DNA of 64,000 nt from Plecoglossus altivelis (taxonomy: Eukaryota; Chordata; Actinopteri; Osmeriformes; Plecoglossidae): the NCBI GenBank assembly GCA_036571765.1, contig BROE01000015.1:6898114-6962113 (forward strand), read 5' to 3'. Each line of letters starts with the position of its first letter. Position 1 is the stretch's first letter. The translations under genes were made by a program, and so were the position numbers. A model generated the notes under the pieces. That model was not told the DNA's origin. It worked only from the letters and a program-made list of their open reading frames with translations, and did no database searches. Shown piece by piece: positions 36,196 to 47,743 of the stretch.

Positions 36196-36336
36196 GCATG
36201 TGTGTGTGAGTGTGTGTGTGTGTGACTGTGAGTGTGTGACTGTGTGTGCGTGTGTGTGTTTGTGTGAGTGTGTGTGACTGTGTGTGTGTGAGACTGTGTG
36301 TGACTGTGAGTGTGTGTGTGTGTGACTGTGTGTGAC

Positions 36337-36410
<74 letters not shown>
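36196..36410. repeat. (TG)n array with TGAC-variant units
   Basis: Starts as higher-order units of TG with gtgactgtgagtgtg interruptions and ends in a pure TG run of about 33 units. The interrupted half is likely to be the older part. Confidence 0.9.
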
Positions 36411-36411
<1 letters not shown>

Positions 36412-36795
36412 CAGAGAGAGGCACCTCGGGTCAGATTCCTGAGGTTTCACCCGTAATACCCAGCTTTTCTGATTAGGCCCCGGGGCCGGTGGGAAGATTC
36501 AGTGTCCGTGGCAACAGAGCCAACGTGTCAGTCTGGGTGTCGGTGTGTCACTCTAGACTTGTCAACGATGCCACTTAGCTCCGACTGGCTGTGGATTAGT
36601 CCTGTCACCACCTGGGAGCGAATGTGCCGAGGCTTCTGTCTTGTCAGCTGCTGGGGTTTGATCCCAGCTACACAGTAGCATGTAAAGTAAACACAAGCAT
36701 GTTTGTGGATTTGGAAGGGGTTGCTGGGTGAGAAACGGAGAAAACATCCTCCACTTTCTCTCTTTTGGGTTTTGTTCTCGTCTGTGCCCTCTCCC

Positions 36796-37240
36796 CCTTC
36801 TCTCTCTCTCTTCTCTCTCTCTCTCTCTATTTCTGTCTCTCTCTCTCTGTCTCTCTCTCCCCCTTCTCTCCCTCTGTCTCTCTCCCCTTCTCTCTCTCTC
36901 TCTCTCTTTCTCCCCCCATTCTCTCTGTCTATCTCTGTCTGTCTGTCTCTCTCACCCCCTTCTCTTTTTCTCTCTATGCCTCTCTCTCTCTCTCTGTCTC
37001 TCTCCCCCTTCTCTCTCTCTGTCTCTCTCTCTCCCCCTTCTTGCTCTCTGTCTCTCTCCCCCTTTTCTCTCTCTCGGTCTCTCTCTACCCCTTCTCTCTC
37101 TCTGTCTCTCTCTTCATCTACCCACTCCCCTTATCTCTCTCCCTCTCTCTTCTCTCTTACTCTCTCTCCTTCTAAGTCTCTCTCTTTCCTTCTCTCTCTC
37201 TTTCTCTCCACTCTCCTTCTCTCTCCCTCTGCTTGTCAGT
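36796..37240. repeat. long (CT)n polypyrimidine tract
   Basis: About 445 bases of CT with recurrent ccccttctctctctctgtct units, so a 30-40 bp higher-order pattern is superimposed. It gives a false 231-codon frame of Leu/Ser/Pro. Confidence 0.9.
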
Positions 37241-38283
37241 CTCTTGCTCTGCCTCAGTCTCCCCCCGAGGGCAGGCTTGTGACGGGACGCCAGCCCCTGA
37301 CAAAAGACCCGGGTGGGAGGGGTGGGGGGGTGTTCGGAGAGGAGAGGAGCTGGAAGAGATGGAAATCAGGTGGAGAGGAGAACCTTCCAGTACCTTGAAA
37401 GGCAGCATTGTGAAACCCAGGGAAGTACCTCTGGGGGAGAAGGCCCTTTGAAGTGGAGGGACAAGAGAGAGAGGAAACGGGCGTGTGAAGTCGCACCTTC
37501 CCTCTCAAAAGGATCAGCCCCGATTCCCCGGAGAGCGAGATTCCAAAACACTTGCGGCCGCAGCGACGACCTCCCGTCCACTGCGGTCTGGTGCGTCTGA
37601 CGTGTTCAAGTGCAAGGTTTCACTTTCGACTCGAAACTTTTTTTTTCTTTTTTCTTAAAAAATTTTTTTTTTACAAGAGGATTTTCTGCCTGTCAGTGCA
37701 GACAGCAACTGTTTTACTTACAGGTTCTTTGTCTCGAGGAGGAATCTCTTTCACTTCAAGGAACATCAAACAGCACGAGAAGAACAAGAAGATACACGGA
37801 GAAATCACAGAAGACCCTAAGATGTTTTTTGACGAACAGCACCCAGAGACGAGAAGCCAGCCAGAAAACAACTGAGGAGCCAACGATCCAAAATGGACGA
37901 CAGCAGAAAGAGGAAACCACTTGAATATCCCCCTACGTGGCTAGCAGTCTTTTTGTCTCTTTTTTCTTTTAATTACCACTCCCCCCTGCGGGTTCTCTCC
38001 CTCCCTAACCTTTTCCTTCTTCCTCCCTCACCGCCCCCTCCTTCCCTCCCTCTGTCTTCTCCTCCCCCCCCCCCCCCCCGCCCCTGCCCTGCTCCAGTGC
38101 TCCCCACCATCCAGGCTGCATTTTGATAAACAAAGCTCTCCGAGCACAATGCGGGTGAAAGGGAGTGTCCTGCTGGTAGGATCTGAGAGCCGTGTTTACA
38201 GAGGGCCGTGTCAGTCGTTGGCGTTGGGGATGTTCCAGAGTGTGTGGGAACAGTAGGGGGAAACCTGGCTTTGATGTGCCCCT

Positions 38284-38315
38284 TCTGTCTCTGTCTCTCT
38301 CTCCCTATCTGTCTT

Positions 38316-38347
<32 letters not shown>

Positions 38348-38400
38348 GCTCTCTCGCTCTCTCTGACTCTCTCCCTGTCTCTTTCTCTCTCTCTCTGTTC
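38284..38400. repeat. (CT)n tract
   Basis: Imperfect CT array with CTGT and CTCG variants, bounded by unique sequence. Confidence 0.85.
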
Positions 38401-39934
38401 TCCTCCCTTGCTTCTCCCTTCTTTTCTTGTCTCTTTGATGGAGTTCTGTGAAGTGCTCTTCCACAACAGGAGGCCCAGTTGTCGACCCCCACGCAGCATA
38501 GGAGGAGGGGAACACACACATGCGATCCTCTCCTGACTGACACACGCACACGCGAGCGCACTCCTGTATTCTAGGTTGGATACAGTAGGTGGGGTGTACA
38601 GTTTCAACGCCACACCCAGACATTGTCATCCTCCCCCAGGTTTGACATACAGTGACAAAGGCCAGCTCTAGTTTCACCAACCATTAAGTAAAGTGCCATG
38701 TCACCTGTCTTCATATATACCTGTCTCATGTGACAGGTGACAAGGACAAGAGACCCAGAGACAAGCAGCTGGTTCCTCCAAGCATGTGTCATTACAGTCT
38801 TCTCCCACAGCCTATTATATGCCTTTGGAACACGTCGTCATCAATTAATCATTGTCATTGGAATGGACAGGATCGCAAATGATGCTCTTAAGTCGCGATA
38901 CGCCGCGGCCTGATTAAGGCGTCTACGCGACGGAAAGGGGGGGGGGTGAGGTCGGAAACGAGAGATCGTACACGCGCGTGCGATTGAGACAGAGGCCGAG
39001 GCGATGGAAAAATGAGAGCGATGGAAAATGAGCGAAAGAGGGAAAGGAAGTGAGAAGGAAGGAGAATGAAGAGCCAGTAAGGGGGGGAGGGGGGTACAGG
39101 GGGGGCTGCACTCCCTGACAAGAGGTCAAATTGATCCTGTCAACAACATCGCCGTTTTAATTTGACGTATTAATGCTCGCTGCCAGTGGTGGTAAATCAG
39201 ACCAATCAGACACCATCTCAGGTCCCTAGCACACGTACTCTGACATGGAGGAGTCCATAACAGCATTTCCCTCTCATAAAACATATTACTAGGCTTCAAG
39301 TGGAGGACTGCTGAGTGTGTTAATAAAAGACGCCTTTTTTCCCTTCCTCTCGTAAATCTGTGAGTGTGAGGGACGCGCTGTTGGGGCGGTAGAATTCCCT
39401 GGCAACCCCTCCGCAGCGACCGGGACCACAATGTGCGGACACGTTAGCAGACGAGCTAGATAAAAAGTTGGAAATTGACTGTGTGAAACTTGTGATTTAC
39501 CGCTCAGACTCGCTCTGGGTGCTCGTAGCTCGGAGATACGGCCCTTCTACGATGTATTAGTCTGGTTTTCAGGAAGGTGCTTTGTCAGCGAGGGTTTGTT
39601 TTGAGCGGGGATTCCTTTTCCTGGATGGGATTTCTCGGTGATAATTATCCTGTGGCGTAAGATGCCAAAGTTCTCCTAAAAGTTCTACTGAAAGTTCTGG
39701 GTTATGAGTTTCACAGGTCTGTTGCAAACAATAGGAATCATGCTAAGCCACTAACAGCACCATTTCAGCACCGGTATCTCTGTACTGTTTCAAAGAAAAT
39801 GTCTGTTTTCACTGCAGTCTACTCTAGTCCTACCTTTTACCAAAGCCTTCCTTGGGGAAAGCAGGATAGCTGCAGTGCTATAGTGTGTGTTATAAGGCAT
39901 TCTGCACTGTGCTCTGCTGTGTTTAAACACTAAC

Positions 39935-40304
39935 CCTTTCCATCTCTTCCATCTGCAGTTGGATCGCCTGTCTGACCTTTTCTCTGCTAGACTTGGTCTC
40001 GTCGTGGATCATGGGGGCGTAGGCTGGATGTAACGAGAAGAGGGAAAAAGTGATTCAGGAACTGGGATGTACGTTTGAAAAAGCAACGTTGGAATTTGAC
40101 GTGAAGGCAAATATGGCAAGGTGTATGATTATTGTTGGATGGTGTTTGTTGGTCTGTGAGGTTGGCACGCCGTGACTTCTTCACCTTGTTGTTTTGTGGC
40201 GACCATCTTGGACAGAGACCTGTGTCCAGTGGAGGCAGACCATGGAAGAGTCATGCTTTGAGACATGGAGCTGGACTCCATGGTCGAGCAAGCAGCTGTT
40301 CCAT
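39935..40304 (-). CDS. two adjacent coding exons of an unrecognised gene
   Basis: I do not recognise this gene. On the minus strand an exon 40304-40185 (120 nt, acceptor ctctctctccag, donor aag|gtgaag) and an exon 40023-39935 (89 nt, acceptor tccag, donor agg|gttagt) join in phase without a stop. The first part is Ser/Met/Thr-rich (MESSSMSQSMTLPWSAS) and ends KMVATKQQ. The second is charged and likely helical (APMIHDETKSSREKVRQ then AIQLQMEEMER). About 70 residues can be read; both ends continue into introns, so further exons are expected on either side. The N gap at 41127-41797 may hide one. The composition differs from the surrounding simple repeats, which argues for real coding sequence. 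A chance pairing of splice sites is the alternative. Confidence 0.5.
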
Positions 40305-40307
40305 CTG

Positions 40308-40490
40308 GAGAGAGAGTTAGAGAGAGAGAGGGGAAGGGAGAGAGATAGAGATGGAGGGAGAGAGAGAGATGGAGGGATAAACAGAGAGAAAGAGAGAGGG
40401 AGGGATAAAGGAAGGGAGGGAGAGAGAGGAAGGGAGGGAGGGAGGGAAAGAGAGGGAGAGAGAAAGGGGGGAGAGAGAAAGGCAGAGAAG
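40308..40490. repeat. (GA)n polypurine tract
   Basis: GA, GGGA and GGAGA units over about 180 bases. On the minus strand it forms a very long pyrimidine tract directly before the acceptor at 40305, so it acts as that exon's polypyrimidine tract if the exon is real. Confidence 0.9.
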
Positions 40491-41126
40491 CAAGTGATGA
40501 CTGCAGATATGAAGAGAGGAAACACAGGACGAGGTCATGGTTTGTGTTCGGAAACCAAAGTCTGGAACGAATAAAAGAGATTTCTGAGTTGACTCATAAG
40601 TGAACCCGACTGCCTGCCTTTTCAGTGCTCTATACATAGACCCTAGTGCACGCACACACACAGACCACCGCATCCAGCTTGGCTTCACGCTCTTCTCGTC
40701 GTTACCGTCGGAGGTTCTCTGTTCTGAATGACGCTCTTCCCTTTCTAACCGAGCATTTACATAGCCATCAAAGTCGCTGGGGCGATTGTGAGATCTAACT
40801 CGTCTGAAAACAAGTCCGTTTTCCCTCTCCTGTGTCCTATCCTGAACGAGTCCCAGGACAGAAACAGAGGGAAAACAAGAGAGCGACTGAAAAGAAGAAA
40901 GAGTGAGCGAGGGAGAGATAGTCGGGTAAAACCGTCAGACAGGCAGAGCACCAAGGCAGCCCTTGAAGTCTTGTGTGATAGGACGAGCCACACAGCTTGC
41001 TCTCTCAAAGCAGAACACCTGACAGAGAGAGAGAGTGAGAGCGATGATTTACTTCAGATTAAAGAACAACACAGGCATTGTTCTCTCATCTCTATCCCTC
41101 CTTTCTCTCATCCTGTTCACCCCCCC

Positions 41127-41797
41127 NNNNNNNNNNNNNNNNNNNNNNNNNNNNNNNNNNNNNNNNNNNNNNNNNNNNNNNNNNNNNNNNNNNNNNNNNN
41201 NNNNNNNNNNNNNNNNNNNNNNNNNNNNNNNNNNNNNNNNNNNNNNNNNNNNNNNNNNNNNNNNNNNNNNNNNNNNNNNNNNNNNNNNNNNNNNNNNNNN
41301 NNNNNNNNNNNNNNNNNNNNNNNNNNNNNNNNNNNNNNNNNNNNNNNNNNNNNNNNNNNNNNNNNNNNNNNNNNNNNNNNNNNNNNNNNNNNNNNNNNNN
41401 NNNNNNNNNNNNNNNNNNNNNNNNNNNNNNNNNNNNNNNNNNNNNNNNNNNNNNNNNNNNNNNNNNNNNNNNNNNNNNNNNNNNNNNNNNNNNNNNNNNN
41501 NNNNNNNNNNNNNNNNNNNNNNNNNNNNNNNNNNNNNNNNNNNNNNNNNNNNNNNNNNNNNNNNNNNNNNNNNNNNNNNNNNNNNNNNNNNNNNNNNNNN
41601 NNNNNNNNNNNNNNNNNNNNNNNNNNNNNNNNNNNNNNNNNNNNNNNNNNNNNNNNNNNNNNNNNNNNNNNNNNNNNNNNNNNNNNNNNNNNNNNNNNNN
41701 NNNNNNNNNNNNNNNNNNNNNNNNNNNNNNNNNNNNNNNNNNNNNNNNNNNNNNNNNNNNNNNNNNNNNNNNNNNNNNNNNNNNNNNNNNNNNNNNN
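41127..41797. other. assembly gap (N)
   Basis: 671 unknown bases, bounded on both sides by C runs. Any frame reported across it has no meaning. Confidence 1.
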
Positions 41798-42119
41798 TGT
41801 TGAGAGAGATCCCCCCCCCCCCACGCCCCGCCCCCGCCCCCCCCCTCCCCCCCTCGAGCGAATCATTGATGCAGTTCAGCACCCTGAAACGCTGTGCCGT
41901 TGTGATTTTCTCCTTCTTTTCCCCCGTCATTGTTTTGGCGCTGTGTCCTCTCCACCCCAGGCGTTCCCGGGGCTCAACCAGCTCCTCTTTTCCCGCTTTC
42001 TTTCCGCGCAGATTAAGTGTGACTGATTGGCAAAGGGAGCACATGACAGAAGTTCAGATGGCAGACAAGAATAAGATCAGACATGTGATGCGATATTAAG
42101 AGGTCACAAGAGGGCCGGT

Positions 42120-42440
42120 GCGCACACACACACACACACACACTCTTCTTCACACAATAACACATATGCTTCACACATTCACACACACACACACACACTC
42201 TTCTTCACACAAACACACATATTCTTCACACATTCATACACACATTCTTCTTCACACAAACACACACGCGTCTTCTCTCACACACACACAAAAATGCACA
42301 AACACGCTCTTCTTCACACGCATACAGACACACAAACAAATTCCCACAAATGCACGTGTTTTTTTTCACACACACAGACACATTCTTCTGGAGACACACA
42401 CATATTAGTCTAAAAACACACACACCCAAATTATCCCCTA
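42120..42440. repeat. (CA)n array with ttcttcacaca units
   Basis: CA repeats mixed with a recurring cacactcttcttcacac unit about 40-50 bp apart, so a decayed minisatellite built from CA sequence. Confidence 0.85.
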
Positions 42441-43563
42441 AAACACATAAACAGACAAACACTCATACCAGCACACCCTCATCGCACCCATGTGATCCAC
42501 AGGCAGGTTATTAAGGAACACACCCTCACAACAAAGATACTATCTCACGTTTGTCACAGCAAACCTGTCTCGGTCCATGTCACCCATCACAGAGTGAAGG
42601 TTTCAATTGGAAGTGAAAGTTTGACATGTATGATAACGGCTGTAATTTGATTATTCTTGGGTGACACTCTTTCTCTTACACAAGCACAGGAAGAGAGAGA
42701 ACCATCTGCTTCTGCCGAACACATTAACTCCTGTGAACTCTGAAAGCAGAATCAAGAGAGAGAGAGAGAGGGGGGGGGGAATGTTCTTTGGTTTTCTCCC
42801 TGACTTGGTTTCCTTTCAGTCAACTCTGAGGTCATGTTTAGCACTTCATAAGAGACACTTTGGAACAATCTGCTCATGAGTTATGACAGCAAAACAAGGC
42901 TTGCAAACACATGTTGAGAAGATGATGCGGTAAGGATTTCCAAACATATTTAAAACGATACACAGTCTATTGATTCATGAGTATCTAAACCAGATTGTGT
43001 GTTTGTTTGCGGTTTTATTTTTTGCGACCTTATGCGGTGTCTCGTGACGAGATGACAATGCAAAACTAGACACCAGGAGGTTGGAGAGTAGTAATGCAGA
43101 GAGCCTAGGAGACAACATCCTCACCGACCGAGTCCGGCAGGAAACTCAATAAATATTCTTCAAAAGGGACCGACCCTGACATTGAAAAATGGCAAAATTA
43201 TAAAACCGAACAGGGTAAAGAAAGAGAGAAGCTATTGTGTTTGGCAAGCGAAGTGAAGAGAGAGCGAGAGAGAGAGAGCGAAAGCCCAGGGCTGCAACGT
43301 CAAATGAACCGTCACAAGCAGAGTTAAGAGTTGTGGTGATTAAATGTAGGCCTGGGACGTTCTGCCTGCCAGGTACCTACACAGAGCCACTCACGCTGAA
43401 GAGAGATGTCACACTGGCTAGCATTCCTACGTGTGTAATATTGGTGTGCTGGAGGTGAGGTGGGGAGGAGGGGGGGAGGACAGAGGGAGAGTGTCAAGTC
43501 TGAGGTGGTTCGGATTCAACCGATTGCGGCCTTGAATGCTTTTCGGGTAGGGACGCAGAGATA

Positions 43564-43915
43564 CAGCTTCTGCTGAGAGGGAAGGTGAGTTGAAGAGGAG
43601 AGGAGGTGAAGAGTGAAGGAGTGCAGAGGAGAGAAAGGGGGTAGAACAGGAGGGAGAAGAGAGAGGGGGAGAGAAGGGAGGAGAGGATAGAATAGGGGAG
43701 GGGGAGAGGAGAGAGAGGGAGGAGAGGAGAGAAGGGAGGGAGAAGAGAAGAGAGAGGGGGAAGAGGAGGGAAGGGAAGGAGACGAGAGGAGACGAGAGGA
43801 GAGGAGAGAAGGGAGGGAGGGAGAAGAGAAGTGAGAGGGGGGAGAGGGGAGAAGGGAGGGAGACGTGAAGAGAGAGGGGGGAAAGGGGAGGAGGGAGAGG
43901 GGGAGAAGAAGATGG
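43564..43915. repeat. long polypurine (GGA/GA) tract
   Basis: About 350 bases of almost pure purine on the plus strand with recurring gggagggagaagagaag units and internal mirror symmetry. Suitable for triplex or G-quadruplex folding. Confidence 0.9.
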
Positions 43916-44262
43916 ATGGATATGCTAGTGTGAGAAGCCTGGGGTATCCAACCCAGAAAAATGAGGGTAATTCCTCAAACGTGCTCAGAAATGTGTCACG
44001 GAGAGGAAGGGGGCCGGCTTGTTTATTTAATCAAATGCTTCAAACTCCCTCCCTTGTTCTTTCTCTCTTACATGTAATTTTCCATCACAGGTAAATTACA
44101 TGTAGACAGGTTTAATTTCACGTGTACTGCAATTTCACGTGTACACCCATCCGAATAGGGTTTAACACTACTCATTTTGACCTGGTTTCATTTATCTTGG
44201 AACCTCTTACCTGCTACGTAAGAGGTCTAAGGAATACCAACCATCCCACAAGACCAGTGGAG

Positions 44263-44264
44263 CA

Positions 44265-44351
<87 letters not shown>

Positions 44352-44460
44352 AGCTCTCTCTGTATCTCATTGTCTCTTTCTCTGTCTCTGTCTCTTTCCT
44401 TTCACTCCCTTTCCCTCCCTCTCCTCTCCCTCTGTCTTCACTCCCCCTTTCTCTTTCTTA
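44263..44460. repeat. (CT)n polypyrimidine tract
   Basis: CT array with regularly spaced CTTT interruptions about 34 bases apart, followed by a mixed pyrimidine tail. Confidence 0.9.
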
Positions 44461-44820
44461 ATCTTTTTTCACCAGCCTGTCCAGGGGGATACTCTGTCAG
44501 AGTCACTTCTCCAAACGTTAACTGACATAGTGTTGCTCCGAGCACTGTGGCTAATGTTACAATACCAGTTAGTGCGGAGAGAGGGAGAGGGAGAGAGAGA
44601 GAGAAAGGGGGGGTTGGGGGGGGGAATGAAAATAATGAAAGCTCACCATTTGGCATTTTGACATTAAAGATGACATCTTACTTATTTTCTTTCCCTCTCC
44701 ATCTCTACGCCGCTGCCCTCAGTCCTTGACATTTAAAGCCTGTGGGCTGCTGTTCCAGGGCTGCGTTAGTTCCACCAGCAGCCTGCAGAGCCATTGGCAG
44801 ATGCCTCCACTAACATAATG

Positions 44821-44911
44821 GAAGTGTGTGGGTGTGTGGTGTGTGTTGTGTGTGTGCTGTGTGTGTTCAATGTGTGTTGTGTGATGTGTGTGTGTGTGTG
44901 TGGTGTTGTAA
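44821..44911. repeat. TG-rich array
   Basis: TG units with GGTGTG and TGCTGTG interruptions over about 90 bases. Confidence 0.8.
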
Positions 44912-45100
44912 CTGTTGTGAGAAAGTGTCGGTGGAGGGGTGCATTTTGGAGGGAGAAAGATAGGAAAGGAGAGAGAGGGAGAAAAAAAAACTTAAAAGGG
45001 AAAGAAAGAGAATGAGAGAGAGAATGGGAGAGAGACGGGGCGAGGGAGGACAAGAGAAAAGAGGAGTGCTGATTGGAGGGAAGGCAGGGCTTGGGGGGTG

Positions 45101-45277
45101 TATGCAAAAATAATCTGCCACAACATCAGTTTAAGTTCAGAGCTCTGACATGATAGTGTGTGTTTGACAAATCTTTGAAGAAGATAGAGAGACTGCGGAA
45201 AAGGAGGGGGGGGAAATATCAAGAGAACCGAGAACCCTATTGTGCTTTGAAAGCCTCTTTCAATGTTCGCGCCGCTC
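45101..45277. repeat. left copy of a 664-bp-period duplication
   Basis: A 177-base core is repeated at 45765-45941. Weaker similarity extends about 80 bases to the left and 280 bases to the right, where this copy is scattered with insertions (shared landmarks tctatttcatcctccat and acattaagatctta). Confidence 0.85.
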
Positions 45278-45764
45278 CGTTTCTGTCTTCATTCGACAAG
45301 ACTGGTCTGTCCCTTAAATCTATTTCATCCTCCATTCAGACTTCTGAGACCCGATATTCTGTCCGTCGGACCTCGAATTGTATGGTTCACGATCCGATTT
45401 AACCTTTGGAGGAAGTAGAAGCAGTACGCTCCCTAAAAGTCCTCTGGTAGATATCGGAGAAAAGGAACCAAAGGAGCGCGTAGCTTCCAGAAGAACAACT
45501 ACCGCGCGCTTCCGCTAAACAGACCTCGCTATGCTACGAAGAACATTAAGATCTTAAGCCCTGACATCCATCCGGTGCTGAGTAGAGAATGAGCGCTTTC
45601 CGTTGGTCATGGAGCAGAAGGAGTCCGAACTAGAATTGATATTTTGAAGGACCCATCCTGGGGTGGAGAGAGACGGTGGAGAGAGAATGGGGAGAGAGAC
45701 GGGGGAGAGAGCAAGAGAAAGAGGGGGTGCTGATTCGGAGAGGGAGGGGGGTTGGGGGGGGGTG

Positions 45765-45941
45765 TATGCAAAAATAATCTGCCACAACATCAGTTTAAGT
45801 TCAGAGCTCTGACATGATAGTGTGTGTTTGACAAATCTTTGAAGAAGATAGAGAGACTGCGGAAAAGGAGGGGGGGGAAATATCAAGAGAACCGAGAACC
45901 CTATTGTGCTTTGAAAGCCTCTTTCAATGTTCGCGCCGCTC
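45765..45941. repeat. right copy of a 664-bp-period duplication
   Basis: The core matches 45101-45277 essentially exactly. The right flank (to about 46100) reads more cleanly and is shorter than the left copy's flank, suggesting this copy is nearer to the true sequence. Confidence 0.85.
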
Positions 45942-46225
45942 ATCAAAGCGCCTCAAATCTATTTCATCCTCCATCACTTCTCCGATTTCTGCCTCGCAAT
46001 TTTCACACGATAACCTTTGAAGAGGAGCTCCGCGGAGAGGAACACCAGAAGGAACAACTCCGGCGCTCTGCCTCGCCGTTCAAGACATTAAGATCTTAGC
46101 CGTTTTAGACACGCCCGTTGCCTAATTAATTCAAACATCCTCTTATCTGCAGCACAATGTGCAAGGAGAGAGGATAGGATGTACAACGACTGCCCTTGTT
46201 CAGGGTGCTGCTTGTCATGCATCCG

Positions 46226-46472
46226 CATTAATGTGTGTGTGTGTCTGTGTGAAAGAGAGAGTGTGTGTGTGTGTGTGTCTGTGTGAAAGATAGAGAGTGT
46301 GTGTGTGTCTGTGTGAAAGAGAGTGTGTGTGTGTGTGTGTGTGTCTGTGTGAAAGAGAGAGAGCGTGTGTGTGCGTGTGTGTCTGCGTGAAAGAGAGAGA
46401 GCGTGTCTGTGTGTGTGCGTGTGTGTCTGTGTGAAAGAGAGAGAGAGAGTGTGTGTGCGTGTGAGAGCGTAC
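46226..46472. repeat. composite TG/GA minisatellite
   Basis: Repeated units of the form tgtgtgtctgtgtgaaagag followed by a short GA run, six or more copies of 40-60 bp. The regular recurrence shows expansion of the compound unit, not of TG alone. Confidence 0.9.
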
Positions 46473-46665
46473 CCATGCCTACGTGCATCAGTCTCTTTCC
46501 CGTTGGCGTCTGTGAAGGCATGTGTTAATGCTTGATTTGAAGCAGACTTTCGCTCATTGCCACAGTCTAAACAGTGTCCTCACATGAAGTCTTGCCCCGG
46601 GCTGAAGGGGCGATCTGGAGACGATGCCCTGTCAGTCAACTCGACTGAGAGTTCACATGTCAAGG

Positions 46666-46925
46666 CCTCCCTCTCTCTCTCTTTCTCTCTGTCTCTCTCC
46701 ATATCTCTCTTCCTCTCTTTCCCTCTCTCTCTCTTCGCTCTCCCTCACTATCTCTTGCTCTCCCTCTATCCCTTTCTCACTCGCCTTCTCTCTCCCTCTC
46801 TCTCTTGCTTTCTCTCTCTCCCCCTCACTCTCCTCTCTCTCTTGCTCTCTCCCTTTATCTCTCTCCCCCTCTCTTTCTCCCCCCCCCCTCTCTCTTTGTC
46901 TCTCCCTCTCTCTCTCCCTCCTCAG
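46666..46925. repeat. (CT)n polypyrimidine tract
   Basis: About 260 bases of CT with tcttgctctc and ccccctct variants. Long frames on both strands are translations of the repeat. Confidence 0.9.
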
Positions 46926-47110
46926 TGAAGGAGCGAAGAGAAGGACAACAGGGTAGGAGGAATGAGCTGGAGGGTTCACTTCAATCAAAGCTGCCCTGAC
47001 AGAGAAGGGGAACATGCTATTAGTCACCTGACAACACAAGCTAGTGACGTCAACTTCTACAACTATATAGAAGTTACCAAACGGTAACTATGAAAAAACT
47101 ACCAAATCCG

Positions 47111-47187
47111 AAGCTAACAGAAGCTAAGCTAACAGAGGCTAAGCTAACAGAACCTAAGCTAACAGAGGCTAAGCTAACAGAAGCTAA
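47111..47187. repeat. 15-bp minisatellite, about 5 units
   Basis: Unit aagctaacagaagct with small variants. The period is divisible by three and gives a false Leu-Thr-Glu-Ala-Lys repeat protein on the plus strand. Confidence 0.9.
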
Positions 47188-47411
47188 GATAGATGAAGTC
47201 AGCAGTAGCCTGCAAACCCTCCCAGGGCAGCTCCCTCAGATGGGGCGGGGCCAGAGACAGCAGGGCTCCACAGGGAGGATGGTAGGTGGTCCTGTGCGCT
47301 GTGTTGTTGTTGTCCTGGTGCTAATGAAACAGCAGACTGACCTTTGTGAACACTAAAGCCTAAGGCCCCAGGGTGTAGGGAGGAGTGCCTACACTAAGCA
47401 CCAGGCTTTGG

Positions 47412-47412
<1 letters not shown>

Positions 47413-47453
<41 letters not shown>

Positions 47454-47477
47454 CCTCTCTTTCTCTCTCCCTCCCTA

Positions 47478-47516
<39 letters not shown>
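47413..47516. repeat. (CT)n microsatellite
   Basis: Two long CT runs separated by ccctccctaag. Confidence 0.9.
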
Positions 47517-47517
<1 letters not shown>

Positions 47518-47656
47518 CTCTGAACTGGCCACTTGTGAGTCAAGGGGCGGGGACAATCAAACACTATGTCTTCTTGACACAACAGCCCTTTGCTGTCAGA
47601 TGGGGTGAAGAGTTCAACAATGGGCAGGTTAGATGGCAGTTGGGCGGGCGGGGGGT

Positions 47657-47743
47657 CAGACAAGTAGACAGACAGACAGGCAGGCAGGCAGACAGGCAGA
47701 CAGGCAGACAGGCAGGCAGGCAGGCAGACAGGCAGACAGGCAG
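47657..47743. repeat. (CAGA)n/(CAGG)n tetranucleotide array
   Basis: Mixed CAGA and CAGG units over about 85 bases, interspersed and not in separate blocks. Confidence 0.9.

Larger units (their letters stand above)
26261..39934. other. gene-poor region upstream of znf703
   Basis: About 13.7 kb with no complete gene. It holds candidate regulatory blocks, long CT, GA and TG arrays, a poly(A)-rich patch and unique filler. Open frames longer than 100 codons are mainly translations of simple repeats. A short minus-strand frame near 28050-28135 is noted under findings. Confidence 0.5.

Noticed and set aside
36613..36651. 13-codon minus-strand segment (QLTRQKPRHIRSQ) with AG and GT borders
   Set aside because: Would follow the exon pair at 39935 in phase, but the acceptor has no polypyrimidine tract and the segment is too short to support.
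36703..37398. 231-codon plus-strand open frame
   Set aside because: Almost entirely Leu/Ser/Pro from the CT tract; no domain and no splice support.
37973..38680. 235-codon minus-strand frame rich in Arg and Glu
   Set aside because: The middle is a GA repeat translation; the ends show no family similarity and no splice sites.
40788..42044. Long frames of 240-412 codons
   Set aside because: They cross the N gap; most residues are unknown.
46226..46472. Regular repeats that could suggest a CRISPR array
   Set aside because: Units are simple TG/GA sequence without unique spacers, in a vertebrate genome.
47090..47356. 88-codon frame with Leu-Thr-Glu-Ala-Lys repeats
   Set aside because: Produced by the 15-bp minisatellite.
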